Below are positions 43,681 through 52,513 of a stretch of DNA of 64,000 nucleotides, piece after piece (positions within the stretch are counted from its first letter, which is position 1; every line of letters starts with the position of its first letter). Both the position numbers and the translations under genes were made by a program. The notes beneath the pieces are model-generated. The model was given only the letters and a program-made list of their open reading frames with translations. It was not told the DNA's origin and made no database searches. Source of the DNA: Tissierellales bacterium (GTDB lineage Bacteria; Bacillota; Clostridia; Tissierellales; Sedimentibacteraceae); NCBI GenBank assembly GCA_018433765.1, contig JAHDQO010000021.1, forward strand, positions 124,001 through 188,000, written 5' to 3'.

Positions 43681-44202
43681 ATGAAGGAGGAAATAAAGAT
43701 TAAAACATTAGTGACATATTCATCTCTTACGAATAATACAAAAAAAGTTGCAGAGGCAATTTACGACGCTGTAGATACTAAGAAAGATATATGCTCAATT
43801 AGTGAAGTACCAGATTTGTCAGATTATGATATAGTAGCTATTGGATATTGGGTTGATAAGGGTAACTGCGACAATAATGTTAAGAAACTTTTAGAGACAT
43901 TACATAGTAAAAAAGTACTTTTATTTGGTACATTAGGGGCTAGCGATATAGGAGAATACTACAAAGATGTCAAAAAACGAGTAGAAGAGCAGTTAGCTGG
44001 TGTCAATCAATTGCTAGGGCATTTTTTGTGTCAAGGTAAAATAGATGAACGTTTAACTGAGCATTATAAAAAACAGCTTAAAGATGATCCTGATAATCCT
44101 CATATAAAAGCTCAACTTGAAAATCATAAACAAGCTAGCAGTCATCCAGATGCACAAGATTTACAAAATGCAAAGGATTTTGTGAAAAGATATATAGGTT
44201 AA
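43681..44202 (+). CDS. flavodoxin-family protein (BilS-like)
   Basis: A protein of about 170 residues with the flavodoxin fold: first strand IKTLVTYSS then LTNNTKKVAEAI for the FMN phosphate loop, GYWVDKG, and VLLFGTLGASDIGEYY. The C-terminal 60 residues are helical and charged (HYKKQLKDDPDNPHIKAQLENHKQ). Related proteins donate electrons to partner reductases. The start is uncertain. The ATG at 43681 lies inside the AAGGAGG site, whereas an ATT at 43699 stands 8 bases after it. The ATG at 43648 lies too close to the likely promoter (TATAAT about 43641). Confidence 0.82.
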   Translation: MKEEIKIKTLVTYSSLTNNTKKVAEAIYDAVDTKKDICSISEVPDLSDYDIVAIGYWVDKGNCDNNVKKLLETLHSKKVLLFGTLGASDIGEYYKDVKKRVEEQLAGVNQLLGHFLCQGKIDERLTEHYKKQLKDDPDNPHIKAQLENHKQASSHPDAQDLQNAKDFVKRYIG

Positions 44203-44244
44203 TTGTACAACCACAAAGAAACTAGGCATTAATATAATTTTCAA

Positions 44245-44451
44245 AAAATATACTCAAGAAAAGCTTAAGAAAGCATTAGATTTTATATAACAAGGCTATT
44301 CATTTGCAGAGGTTTCAAAAAAAATACTGCTAAACAAAAGTATATTAGCAAGTGAAATGAGAAAACGAAAAATGCAAAAGATAGGGATCATATAGAAGAG
44401 TACAGAAAATCTTTAAAAGAAGAAGATTATGAAAGTTTTAATGAGTACTAA
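44245..44451 (+). pseudogene. decayed DNA-binding or transposase-like gene
   Basis: Reads YTQEKLKKALDFI, stop, then QGYSFAEVSKKILLNKSILA and EMRKRKMQK in the same frame, a helix-turn-helix pattern like IS-element orfA. After a frameshift it continues DHIEEYRKSLKEEDYESFNEY and a stop. One nonsense codon and one shift at least. Confidence 0.5.
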
Positions 44452-44866
44452 AAGTTATGTAAAAGAAGACATGCTGAATCTAATCATGCATGTCTTTTGT
44501 ATTAATATTGTTTATATATTAATTGACTATATTAAATTACTTTTTTAAAGCCTAAACACTCAATATAAAAGCAGGTATAAGTATAAAGTGGTATTAGTTT
44601 ACTAGAGATAAAGGTGGTGGAATAATACAATTATTACTTTCACCCACTAGGTGATTTAAAAAATAAAGAAAATAACCTACAATTTTGTATGAGTAATTTA
44701 CATACTTATTTTAGTACATGAAATCTACTATTAACTGACATGTTCACACATACGATGTCATATAGCAAATCTTATTTCAATACTCCTTTTTAGGTCTTTT
44801 TCTATGTAATTTTCGCTGCTTTTAGTAAAAGAATAAAATTGCAGAACAGCTGAAACACTAGTAAAA
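44452..44866. other. gene-free stretch with terminator
   Basis: Holds the terminator at 44461-44499 and then about 360 AT-rich bases without a supported gene. 44735-44765 (ACATGTTCACACATACGATG) resembles a stretch near 39460-39490. Confidence 0.4.
44461..44499 (+). terminator. rho-independent terminator
   Basis: AAAAGAAGACATGC pairs with GCATGTCTTTT around a 13-base loop. It closes the flavodoxin/remnant stretch. Confidence 0.65.
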
Positions 44867-46228
44867 TCAATGGTTACAACGACATATTTTTATTACTGTT
44901 TCAACATGCGGAGTATGACCAAACATATCAATGCACTGGATTTTTTCAACTTTATAGCCTCTTTCTAAAAATATCTCTAAGTCTTTTTTTAGAGATGTAG
45001 GTTTACATGATACGTAAATAAACACTTCCGGGTTAAAGTCTATTATTTTGTTTATTGCTTTTTGATGTATGCCTACTCTTGGTGGGTCAATTATAATAAT
45101 ATCTGGTTTTTCTTTTAGTTCATCTACTTTTTTTAGTACATCACCAGCTATGAATTCACAATTTTTTAGATTATTAAGCTCAGCATTTTCTTTCGCTTTC
45201 TTTACAGCTTCTTCAACTATTTCTATACCTACAACTTTTTTTGCTATTGGAGCGAGTATTTGAGCTATAGTTCCAGTTCCTGAATATAAATCAAATATAG
45301 TTTTGTCTTTTGTATCTCCTGCGAAGTCTCTTATAACAGAATACAGTTTTTCTGCTCCTAAAGAATTAGTTTGAAAAAATGAAAAAGCTGAAATATTAAA
45401 CTTAAGTCCTAGCAGTTCTTCTGTTATTTGATTTTGTCCATACAATACTTTTACTTCATCGGGTTGTACTGTATCTGCAACACAATCATTTATAGTATGT
45501 ATTATGCCTTTTATTTCTCCTAATAAGTCTAATTGTGTAAGTCTATTAACAAATTTCTGTTCATCTAATTTGGATTGAGAAGATGTTACAAGGTTAATTA
45601 GAATCTCACCAGTTTTAGCAGTTTTACGTATAACTAGATGTCTAAGAAATCCTGTATGAGTTTTTTTATGATAAAACGACATATTATTTCCCTGGAAATA
45701 CCTTAAAATTTGACAAAGTATTTCTCTAAAGTCTTTATCAACTAATTGACAATCATAAGTCGTAACTATTTCGTAAAATTTCCCTCGTTGATGCATTCCG
45801 AGTGCTAAAGGTCCATCTTTTATTTCATCTCCAAAGGTAAATTCCATCTTGTTTCTGTATTCTATTTGTTTAGGGCTTTTTATAGTTTCTAGAAATTCAT
45901 ATTCATCTTCTAAAAAGCTGTCTAATATTTCTTTTACTTGTTTTGTTTTTGTCTCTATCTGCATATCATAAGGCATAGTTTGGTATAGACAGCCTCCGCA
46001 AACTCCAAAATGTTCACAAATCTGTCCTTTTTCATATTCTGCTCTTTGTGATATTTCTAGAAGTTTAGCTTCTATTTTATTTTTTCTTTTTTTATTTATT
46101 AAAGCTTTTACTTTTTGTCCTTCAATAGCATTTTTAACTATTATTTTTTTATCTTCAAATTTTCCTATTCCTTTATTAGGAAATTGTACTTTGTCTATTT
46201 TTAGTTCTATTATGTCACCTTTTTTCAT
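44867..46228 (-). CDS. rlmD: 23S rRNA (uracil-5-)-methyltransferase, RlmD/TrmA family
   Basis: A 453-residue RNA methyltransferase that adds a methyl group from SAM to C5 of a uracil in rRNA. N-terminal TRAM domain (about 1-60), Fe-S cysteines CEHFGVCGGC with a fourth in TYDCQL, SAM site DLYSGTGTIAQIL, DPPRVG, and catalytic-Cys region YVSCKPTSLKKDL. The four cysteines match RlmD-type 4Fe-4S members. Clostridial relatives are often called RlmCD since one enzyme can modify two positions, so the exact target is not certain. ATG at 46228 follows GAGGAG. Confidence 0.92.
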   Translation of the reverse strand: MKKGDIIELKIDKVQFPNKGIGKFEDKKIIVKNAIEGQKVKALINKKRKNKIEAKLLEISQRAEYEKGQICEHFGVCGGCLYQTMPYDMQIETKTKQVKEILDSFLEDEYEFLETIKSPKQIEYRNKMEFTFGDEIKDGPLALGMHQRGKFYEIVTTYDCQLVDKDFREILCQILRYFQGNNMSFYHKKTHTGFLRHLVIRKTAKTGEILINLVTSSQSKLDEQKFVNRLTQLDLLGEIKGIIHTINDCVADTVQPDEVKVLYGQNQITEELLGLKFNISAFSFFQTNSLGAEKLYSVIRDFAGDTKDKTIFDLYSGTGTIAQILAPIAKKVVGIEIVEEAVKKAKENAELNNLKNCEFIAGDVLKKVDELKEKPDIIIIDPPRVGIHQKAINKIIDFNPEVFIYVSCKPTSLKKDLEIFLERGYKVEKIQCIDMFGHTPHVETVIKICRCNH

Positions 46229-46255
46229 TTATATCTCCTCTATGTTTTAACTTAA

Positions 46256-46588
46256 TTAACTTGTTGTTTCTTTTAATATCTCTATAATTAAATCTTTATC
46301 TAAGCTTTCATAAGTTTTGAATCTTATGCATCCTTTACCTAAATTATATCTTGTGAGTTTTTCTCTATATTTATCAAGTATATCAGTATGGAGTATGTAA
46401 AGACTATAATAGTTTTTTTGAGCTGCTAAAGCTATTATTTTTTTATTTTTATATTTATATGTCGGCATATTATAATCAAATGTTTCTTGAATATCTGGTA
46501 TTGTTTTAAATATCAATTCTCTTAATTTTTTTATTTCTTTAATTTGTTCTTTATTTAGTTTTTCTAAATATTGTTCAAAAAATTCCAT
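46256..46588 (-). CDS. DUF1801 / YdhG-like protein
   Basis: A 110-residue protein of the DUF1801 (YjbR/frataxin-like fold) family: EFFEQYLEKLNKEQIKEIKKLRELI, then FDYNMPTYKYKNKKIIALAAQKNYYSLYIL and RYNLGKGCIRFKTYESLDKDLI. Function uncharacterised; the family has been loosely tied to metal or small-molecule binding. The start at 46588 follows AAGGAG by five bases. It lies just upstream of rlmD on the same strand, 27 bases apart. Confidence 0.82.
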   Translation of the reverse strand: MEFFEQYLEKLNKEQIKEIKKLRELIFKTIPDIQETFDYNMPTYKYKNKKIIALAAQKNYYSLYILHTDILDKYREKLTRYNLGKGCIRFKTYESLDKDLIIEILKETTS

Positions 46589-46664
46589 ATATACTCCTTT
46601 TACGATTTGTTCTTTCATATATTATCATATTCTTATTTATTTAAAAAGAAATTTTATAAAAAAA

Positions 46665-46690
46665 GCATCTAACCCTTAAAGATTAGATGC
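46665..46690. terminator. rho-independent terminator
   Basis: GCATCTAA and TTAGATGC around a 10-base loop; on the minus strand followed by seven T. It ends the acyltransferase operon 11 bases after the stop at 46701. Confidence 0.88.
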
Positions 46691-46700
46691 TTTATATCTA

Positions 46701-47411
46701 TTATAAACAGGCTTCCATGCTATTTATTACTTCCTGTTTTAATTGATTTATTTGTTCTTTTTTTGAAAGTTCTTTATTTGCATAAATTGGCTCTAATATA
46801 ATTAATTCTGTTTTTCTTTGTCTTTTAGTTTTATTCATTTTTATTATACATGGAACTATTGGAACATCATATAATAAAGCAAAAGAAAAAGCACCTTTTT
46901 TAAATTCTCTTAATGTTTTACACCCCGGACGCAGAGAACCTTCTGGATAAATATGAAATAATGAGCCAGCTTTTACTTTTTCAGATAACTGACTATATAG
47001 TTCAATATAACCTGATAATGTATCTGGAATAGGTACAGCCCCTAAACATCTGATAATATGCCTTATTACAGGTATTTCAAAATTATTTTTTAAGCTTAGA
47101 AAATATATTTCTCTGTTCCAAAATGCGTTTGCTAGCATAACACAATCTAGATAATGAATATGATTACATACTGTTACTGCTCCTGTATCTATTTTGGTAA
47201 TATTGTCTTTTCCTACTATTTCAAACTTAAAAAATTTTTTTAAAATTGGTTTAAATATTATATATACAATTGTTACACTAATATTCTGTATTCTTTTACC
47301 AAACTTATTTTTACTAGTGAATTTATAGTTTTTATCTACTTTTATGTTAAATGGAGTAGGAAATTTAATAGGCTCTCTTCCATTTTTATCAACATGATTT
47401 TTACTACGCAT
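46701..47411 (-). CDS. 1-acylglycerol-3-phosphate acyltransferase (PlsC-like)
   Basis: About 236 residues. Acyltransferase motifs: NHIHYLDC (H-x4-D catalytic pair), the Arg-containing block around NREIYFLSLKNNF, YPEGSLRPG and VPIVPCIIKM. A hydrophobic patch near residues 45-60 suggests membrane association. It would acylate lysophosphatidate or a related lipid. The ATG at 47411 overlaps the stop of the glycosyltransferase gene; a GTG at 47426 is possible. The pairing with a GT4 enzyme suggests a membrane glycolipid pathway. Confidence 0.85.
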   Translation of the reverse strand: MRSKNHVDKNGREPIKFPTPFNIKVDKNYKFTSKNKFGKRIQNISVTIVYIIFKPILKKFFKFEIVGKDNITKIDTGAVTVCNHIHYLDCVMLANAFWNREIYFLSLKNNFEIPVIRHIIRCLGAVPIPDTLSGYIELYSQLSEKVKAGSLFHIYPEGSLRPGCKTLREFKKGAFSFALLYDVPIVPCIIKMNKTKRQRKTELIILEPIYANKELSKKEQINQLKQEVINSMEACL

Positions 47412-48546
47412 AAATTTTATACTCACTTTGTTCTATAGCTTCAATAAACATATTTTCTATTTTACTTACACACTGCTTTAAATGATATTCCTTTCCTTTT
47501 TCTGAATACAGAAGTTCACTCTTGAATCTATTTTCTTTATGTTCTATCCAATAATCTATTTTTTTTGCAAGTGAAGCAGGATTTCCAGCTTCAAATAAAC
47601 TCCTCTCATCTATAGCAAACTGTGGTGTTGCTGATCTTTCAGAATTTGCAATAATAGGCACTAACCCACTTGCAAATGCTTCTATACATGAGATGGCTTC
47701 AATTTCAACATCAGAAGGATGAACATAAAGGTCACTATAACTAAGAAGTTCATGAAGTTCATTTTCATTATAAAAATTTAATATTAAAGGATTATGCAGA
47801 CTTTTCGATAACTTGACAATATCTCGTTTTTTTGGTCCTTGACCTGCAAATACTAATTGTATACTATCAGAATATTTCGAAATATTTACAGCAGATATTA
47901 ATACATCATGTCTTTTTTCTGCTGATAACCTTCCTATTGTTGTGATTATAAATTTATTTTCAAACTCTTTAGGTTTTAGAGATTTTCTATAGCAAAAAGT
48001 AGGGCTGATTCCATTGGAAATTACATGCAGCTTTGCAGTGTACCCATGCTGTTTTAATTGACTAGCAATAAACTCGCTAGGACAGTGTATATGACTAAAC
48101 CTGTTATAAAATTTATCACGAAAAAAATCATATATGAATTTATTACATTTTGTACTGTTACCTATACCTAATGAAAAAGTAATGTTTTCCGGTTGTACAT
48201 GAAATGCTGCCGTATGAGGAACTCCCATTTTTTCTGCTAACCGCAACCCTCTATAGGAAAGAGCAAAAGGCATCATGAAATGGGCAACATCAGCCCATTC
48301 TAAAGCAAATTTTAATTTTTTCTTGTTCGGATATGCTAACTCCATCCCCTGACTTTTAATAATATTTTCAGCAATAGGTGGAAAACGCAATTTGCTTACT
48401 CCAATTTTTTGTTCATTACTGCTGCCGCAGGCAACAATTTTTACTTCATTACCATGCTCTCTTAACTCACGAGCAAATCTTCTTGCACTAATGGTAGTTC
48501 CATTAGTAGCTGAATCATATTGATCAATCACTAAGACTATTTTCAT
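47404..48546 (-). CDS. glycosyltransferase family 4 protein
   Basis: A 380-residue GT-B enzyme. N-terminal KIVLVIDQYDSATNGTTISARRFA is typical of acceptor-binding GT4 domains. The C-terminal domain has IGRLSAEKRHDVLISA, FAGQGP and the donor-site E-x7-E in EIEAISCIEAFASGLVPIIA. Members transfer sugars from NDP donors to lipids; resemblance is to diacylglycerol or PI mannosyl/glucosyltransferases. ATG at 48546 is preferred, with GAGGT upstream; it overlaps plsC-like gene, so both act together. Confidence 0.88.
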   Translation of the reverse strand: MKIVLVIDQYDSATNGTTISARRFARELREHGNEVKIVACGSSNEQKIGVSKLRFPPIAENIIKSQGMELAYPNKKKLKFALEWADVAHFMMPFALSYRGLRLAEKMGVPHTAAFHVQPENITFSLGIGNSTKCNKFIYDFFRDKFYNRFSHIHCPSEFIASQLKQHGYTAKLHVISNGISPTFCYRKSLKPKEFENKFIITTIGRLSAEKRHDVLISAVNISKYSDSIQLVFAGQGPKKRDIVKLSKSLHNPLILNFYNENELHELLSYSDLYVHPSDVEIEAISCIEAFASGLVPIIANSERSATPQFAIDERSLFEAGNPASLAKKIDYWIEHKENRFKSELLYSEKGKEYHLKQCVSKIENMFIEAIEQSEYKIYA

Positions 48547-48846
48547 TTTTATACCTCTATAATACATAAGTTATCTACATTAATTTTTATTTATTCTTAT
48601 ATTAATTTCATATTCACAACATAGGACAATTATAACAAATTGACCAAAATGTTACAAGAAGTGACGTTATTATTTAATATTTTATCACTACTAAAATCAT
48701 ACTGATACTCTATTTTTCTTTACAATCAAACTATGTACTTGACAATAATTATTATTCATAAGATATTAATTGGTAAATATTTTACATTGTAATAATCTTT
48801 ATAAACTTATAATCTATATATAAATAAATGTTAAAGGTGTAATGAA

Positions 48847-51099
48847 ATGGATGCAAATAGTTATTTATTAATTAATAAAATTAGAACATTAAAATATATT
48901 TTTAAGTCTATATTATTATTAATGTTAGTCAGTTTTATGTTTTCTAAAAATGTACATGCTGTAAATGTTCAACAATCTATATCTGGCAACCTTACACAAT
49001 GGCTGTTAGATGAAGAGCATGGTTATATTTACGTTACAGTTTTAGAAAATAACAAAGTTTTGTTTTTACGTACAAGTGACTTAGGTATAGAAAAAGAATT
49101 TGAATTTTCAAGCCATTCAAATATAGAGATTTATAATGGAAAATTATATGTATTAAATAATGAAATTTCTGTCATTGATATCGAATCACAAAAAATTGAA
49201 AAAATAATTTCCCTTGAAAATTCTCATTACAAATATGACACATTTACAATTGCTGAAAATAAAATTTTTTATAGTAAAAATAATTCAAATAATATTTATG
49301 TCTATGATATGTCTAATGATACAAAGCATATAATAAATCCCATTGAAAGCAATATGAAAATCAAGCATTTACATGCAGATAAAGAAAATCATGTCCTATA
49401 TATATCTAATGAAAGTGGGACTATTTTTGCTGCAAGCACTTTAAATTATCAGCTTTTAACATCCTACAATTCTTCTATAGAATTTAAAAACAATAAAACA
49501 CCTTTTAAAATTATTCAACAAGGTAATGAGCTGTTTTATGGTACCCATCGTATAAATAGTCAAGATTTATCAATTAGCTACGGAACATATGATTACATCA
49601 TTGATTCTGTCAAAGGAGATTATGTTTTTACTGATAAGGGAATTTATGACCGTGAGAGCTCTAAGAAAATTGGTTCTTTTGACGATTATCCTCTTTCAGA
49701 TAGATATTTACTTGATAATAATAATAATCTATTTCTATATGAAGGCATGGGACATAGAATTTATAAAGCACCACTAGACCAATTTATTTCCAACGCTTTT
49801 AAAAAAGATAATATAAACTTAGAGAAAGAAATGTCTATTATAAAAAACCCTACTAGATTTGATAAAAATATCTATTTAGATCTTGACAAAGAAATCTTAA
49901 TAAACCAATCAAAATTGATATTAAAGGACTTAAATACAAGTTCAGATTATGCTTTAGAGTCTATTAAAAATTTAACTAATGCTAATATTATCAATGGAGA
50001 TGAACATGGTAATTTTAACCCTAAATTACATACTCTTAGAACACAGGCAGTTAAAGTTCTTGTAGAATCTTTATCACTTGATATGTCAAACATTCCTGAT
50101 ACGCCTACATTTAAAGATATACCTAAATCTCATTGGGCTTACCCCTATGTTGAAACAGCATATAAAGCAGGTATTATCAAAGGTATCTCTAATGAATTAT
50201 TCGGTGTTGATGAATTATGTACTCGTGAGCAAATAGTAACTATGTTTGTAAATTCACTGGAATTGACGAATTTAGAAATTAATAATGCTCCTTTTAACTC
50301 AATGCTGAAATATAAAAAAGATGTAGATAACATATCTACATGGGCTTATGATGCTATGGATTTTGCATTTTATTTTAAATTAATACAAGGAAATACATCT
50401 AATAAACTTAATCCAAAAGGATATTTAAGTAATCAAGACATGGCGGTTATAACAGAACGTTTTATAAAAATGAGGAAACCAATTTTACAAGGTTTTGCAG
50501 TTGCACCTTATACACAGATCACAGGTAGATGGGAATATAATTTTACATTTATTAAGCCTGTTAAGTATTTACATATTCTTAAAATTTTAGACGAAAATGG
50601 TGTCAATATTCTAGACCTTAAAAATAGTCAAAGAACATACTATGATTTTCATAGAGAATATAAATTTGCTGACGTTAATATGAATATAACTTACCCTGTA
50701 TTAGAGCCTTTGAAAACTTACACAATTCAATATGCCTTTTCACTTCGTCAAGATAATATTGAGCCTATTTATGCTGAGCAAAAATTTGTTTTACCAGAGC
50801 ATAATGGATATATTAATAATATTATTCCATTAAATAATTCTCAAATACAAGTAAATTTTAACATGTCAGCCCAAGAAAACACTCTGCGTAATCCATCAAA
50901 CTATAATATATTAAACCAAAACAATGAAATTTTAAAAATAAAAAATATCACAGTTAAGCCCTCATCAATTATATTAACATTGGAGAAACCTCTTACAGAG
51001 AAACAAAGGATTTGTGTTTCTGTTGAGAATATTATAAGTAATGCAAATGAACCTCAAAATTTTTTACCATATACTGCAGAGATTTTAATTACACCATAA
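48847..51099 (+). CDS. SLH-domain surface protein with beta-propeller-like N-terminus
   Basis: A 750-residue exported protein. A hydrophobic signal segment lies at residues about 17-38, ending VHAVN. Residues about 40-320 are strand-rich with repeated short motifs (YVTVLENNKVLFL, YVLNNEISVID), consistent with a beta-propeller. Three SLH units follow at about 370-540 (FKDIPKSHWAYPYVETAYKAGIIKG is the clearest), which bind wall polymers. The C-terminal 200 residues include a fibronectin-like or Ig-like region. Probably a surface-bound binding protein. ATG at 48847 has AAAGGTG 7 bases before it. Confidence 0.85.
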   Translation: MDANSYLLINKIRTLKYIFKSILLLMLVSFMFSKNVHAVNVQQSISGNLTQWLLDEEHGYIYVTVLENNKVLFLRTSDLGIEKEFEFSSHSNIEIYNGKLYVLNNEISVIDIESQKIEKIISLENSHYKYDTFTIAENKIFYSKNNSNNIYVYDMSNDTKHIINPIESNMKIKHLHADKENHVLYISNESGTIFAASTLNYQLLTSYNSSIEFKNNKTPFKIIQQGNELFYGTHRINSQDLSISYGTYDYIIDSVKGDYVFTDKGIYDRESSKKIGSFDDYPLSDRYLLDNNNNLFLYEGMGHRIYKAPLDQFISNAFKKDNINLEKEMSIIKNPTRFDKNIYLDLDKEILINQSKLILKDLNTSSDYALESIKNLTNANIINGDEHGNFNPKLHTLRTQAVKVLVESLSLDMSNIPDTPTFKDIPKSHWAYPYVETAYKAGIIKGISNELFGVDELCTREQIVTMFVNSLELTNLEINNAPFNSMLKYKKDVDNISTWAYDAMDFAFYFKLIQGNTSNKLNPKGYLSNQDMAVITERFIKMRKPILQGFAVAPYTQITGRWEYNFTFIKPVKYLHILKILDENGVNILDLKNSQRTYYDFHREYKFADVNMNITYPVLEPLKTYTIQYAFSLRQDNIEPIYAEQKFVLPEHNGYINNIIPLNNSQIQVNFNMSAQENTLRNPSNYNILNQNNEILKIKNITVKPSSIILTLEKPLTEKQRICVSVENIISNANEPQNFLPYTAEILITP

Positions 51100-51101
51100 A
51101 C

Positions 51102-52475
51102 TTAGTCATTTAATTGTTCTTGTTTAGTATAACTTGATATTTCCTTTTCATTATATTTACCTATTGTAATTATACCTGTAAAGGATAAAACTGCTCCAAA
51201 TACAGCAGCTAACCTAATACCCATATCATTTCCAACATCTTTGCCTAGCAATAAGAGTGATGTAAATATTATCATAGCCAAGCTTCCACCTAATTTAGAA
51301 AAAAATCCATTAACTGCACCATACATTGCTGATTTATCTTCACCTGTTTTATATTTATCATAAGAAGCACAATCTGCTGTAAAAACCCATGGAAGTATCT
51401 GAAAGGTTGCATTTGCAAATGGAACTAAGAATGCTATTAAACCTAATAATATAAAAACATTTATATTTCCAATACCAAGAACAGAAAAGACAACAAAAGT
51501 TAATCCAAATAATAAGAATCCTGTCTTCATTATAATCTTTTTCCCTTTAGTTTTAGCTAATTTATTAATTAAAGGATAACAAAGCAGTGATAAAGCACCA
51601 ATAATCATAGTTAAAGGTCCTTGTATTTCTTCTTCTAAAACAGCCAAAACTGTAATAAAATAAATAAGTCCTGATTCATACATATATGTAGCAATAGAAT
51701 AACCTGTATTAGTAATTAAATAATAAACAAAGTTTTTGTTCTTGAATACTATTCTTAAAGAATGTATTAATCTTCCGTTTTCTTTTATAATTTCATTTTC
51801 ATTATATTTTTTCTCATCTATAAGTATGGCAGGTATAAATAAACAAATCATTGATAGTATACTTACTAAAACAAAAGTAAATTGTAAACTTGAAACTCGA
51901 TCAACATTAAGTATTCGTTCAAAAACATTCCACAAATTAGGCATAAAAGAAATAATCAAAAAACCTAGAAGCCAAAATGCACTACATAAGGTGCTGAGGT
52001 CAACTTTATCCTCACTTTTTTTTGCGATATGAACTAAAAGAGAATAATAAGGTACACTGTAAAGTGTATTAAACAATGCGCTCAAAAACAACCAAATAGT
52101 TAACCAAGCTGCATTAATTGAGCTAATTTCACCACGTACTGGAACAAAAAACAATGCTGCATAAGATATAGCAAAAGGTATAGCCCACTTTTTCATAAAT
52201 GGTATACGCTTACCCTTTTTATTTTTACTTTTGTCACTCAAATATCCTATTAAAGGATCTGTAACTGCATCAAATATTCTTCCTAGAGACATAGCTACTC
52301 CTAATATAGTTAAACCTATAAAGAATGATGTTTGTGGTATATGATATGGAATTCCTGAGTCATTTGGTGGAAAAAAGAAATATACTAAAAATAAAGTATG
52401 AATTACTGTCAGCATAGAACGCCCCAAATTTCCCACGGAATAAATAATTTTTATTTTTAATGACAACTTTTCCAT
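51102..52475 (-). CDS. GPH-family sugar:cation symporter (glucuronide importer candidate)
   Basis: A 457-residue membrane protein with about 12 helices, of the glycoside-pentoside-hexuronide:cation symporter family. Features: IFDAVTDPLIGYLSDKSKNKKGKRIPFM near residue 65-95, typical of the first cytoplasmic loop, and a second-half LLCYPLINKLAKTKGKK. Located 38 bases after a beta-glucuronidase gene on the same strand, so it probably imports beta-glucuronides, as UidB does in E. coli; the substrate is inferred from context. Confidence 0.88.
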   Translation of the reverse strand: MEKLSLKIKIIYSVGNLGRSMLTVIHTLFLVYFFFPPNDSGIPYHIPQTSFFIGLTILGVAMSLGRIFDAVTDPLIGYLSDKSKNKKGKRIPFMKKWAIPFAISYAALFFVPVRGEISSINAAWLTIWLFLSALFNTLYSVPYYSLLVHIAKKSEDKVDLSTLCSAFWLLGFLIISFMPNLWNVFERILNVDRVSSLQFTFVLVSILSMICLFIPAILIDEKKYNENEIIKENGRLIHSLRIVFKNKNFVYYLITNTGYSIATYMYESGLIYFITVLAVLEEEIQGPLTMIIGALSLLCYPLINKLAKTKGKKIIMKTGFLLFGLTFVVFSVLGIGNINVFILLGLIAFLVPFANATFQILPWVFTADCASYDKYKTGEDKSAMYGAVNGFFSKLGGSLAMIIFTSLLLLGKDVGNDMGIRLAAVFGAVLSFTGIITIGKYNEKEISSYTKQEQLND

Positions 52476-52513
52476 GCTTACTCCTCCTCATATTTTAAAT
52501 AAACTACCTAGAA

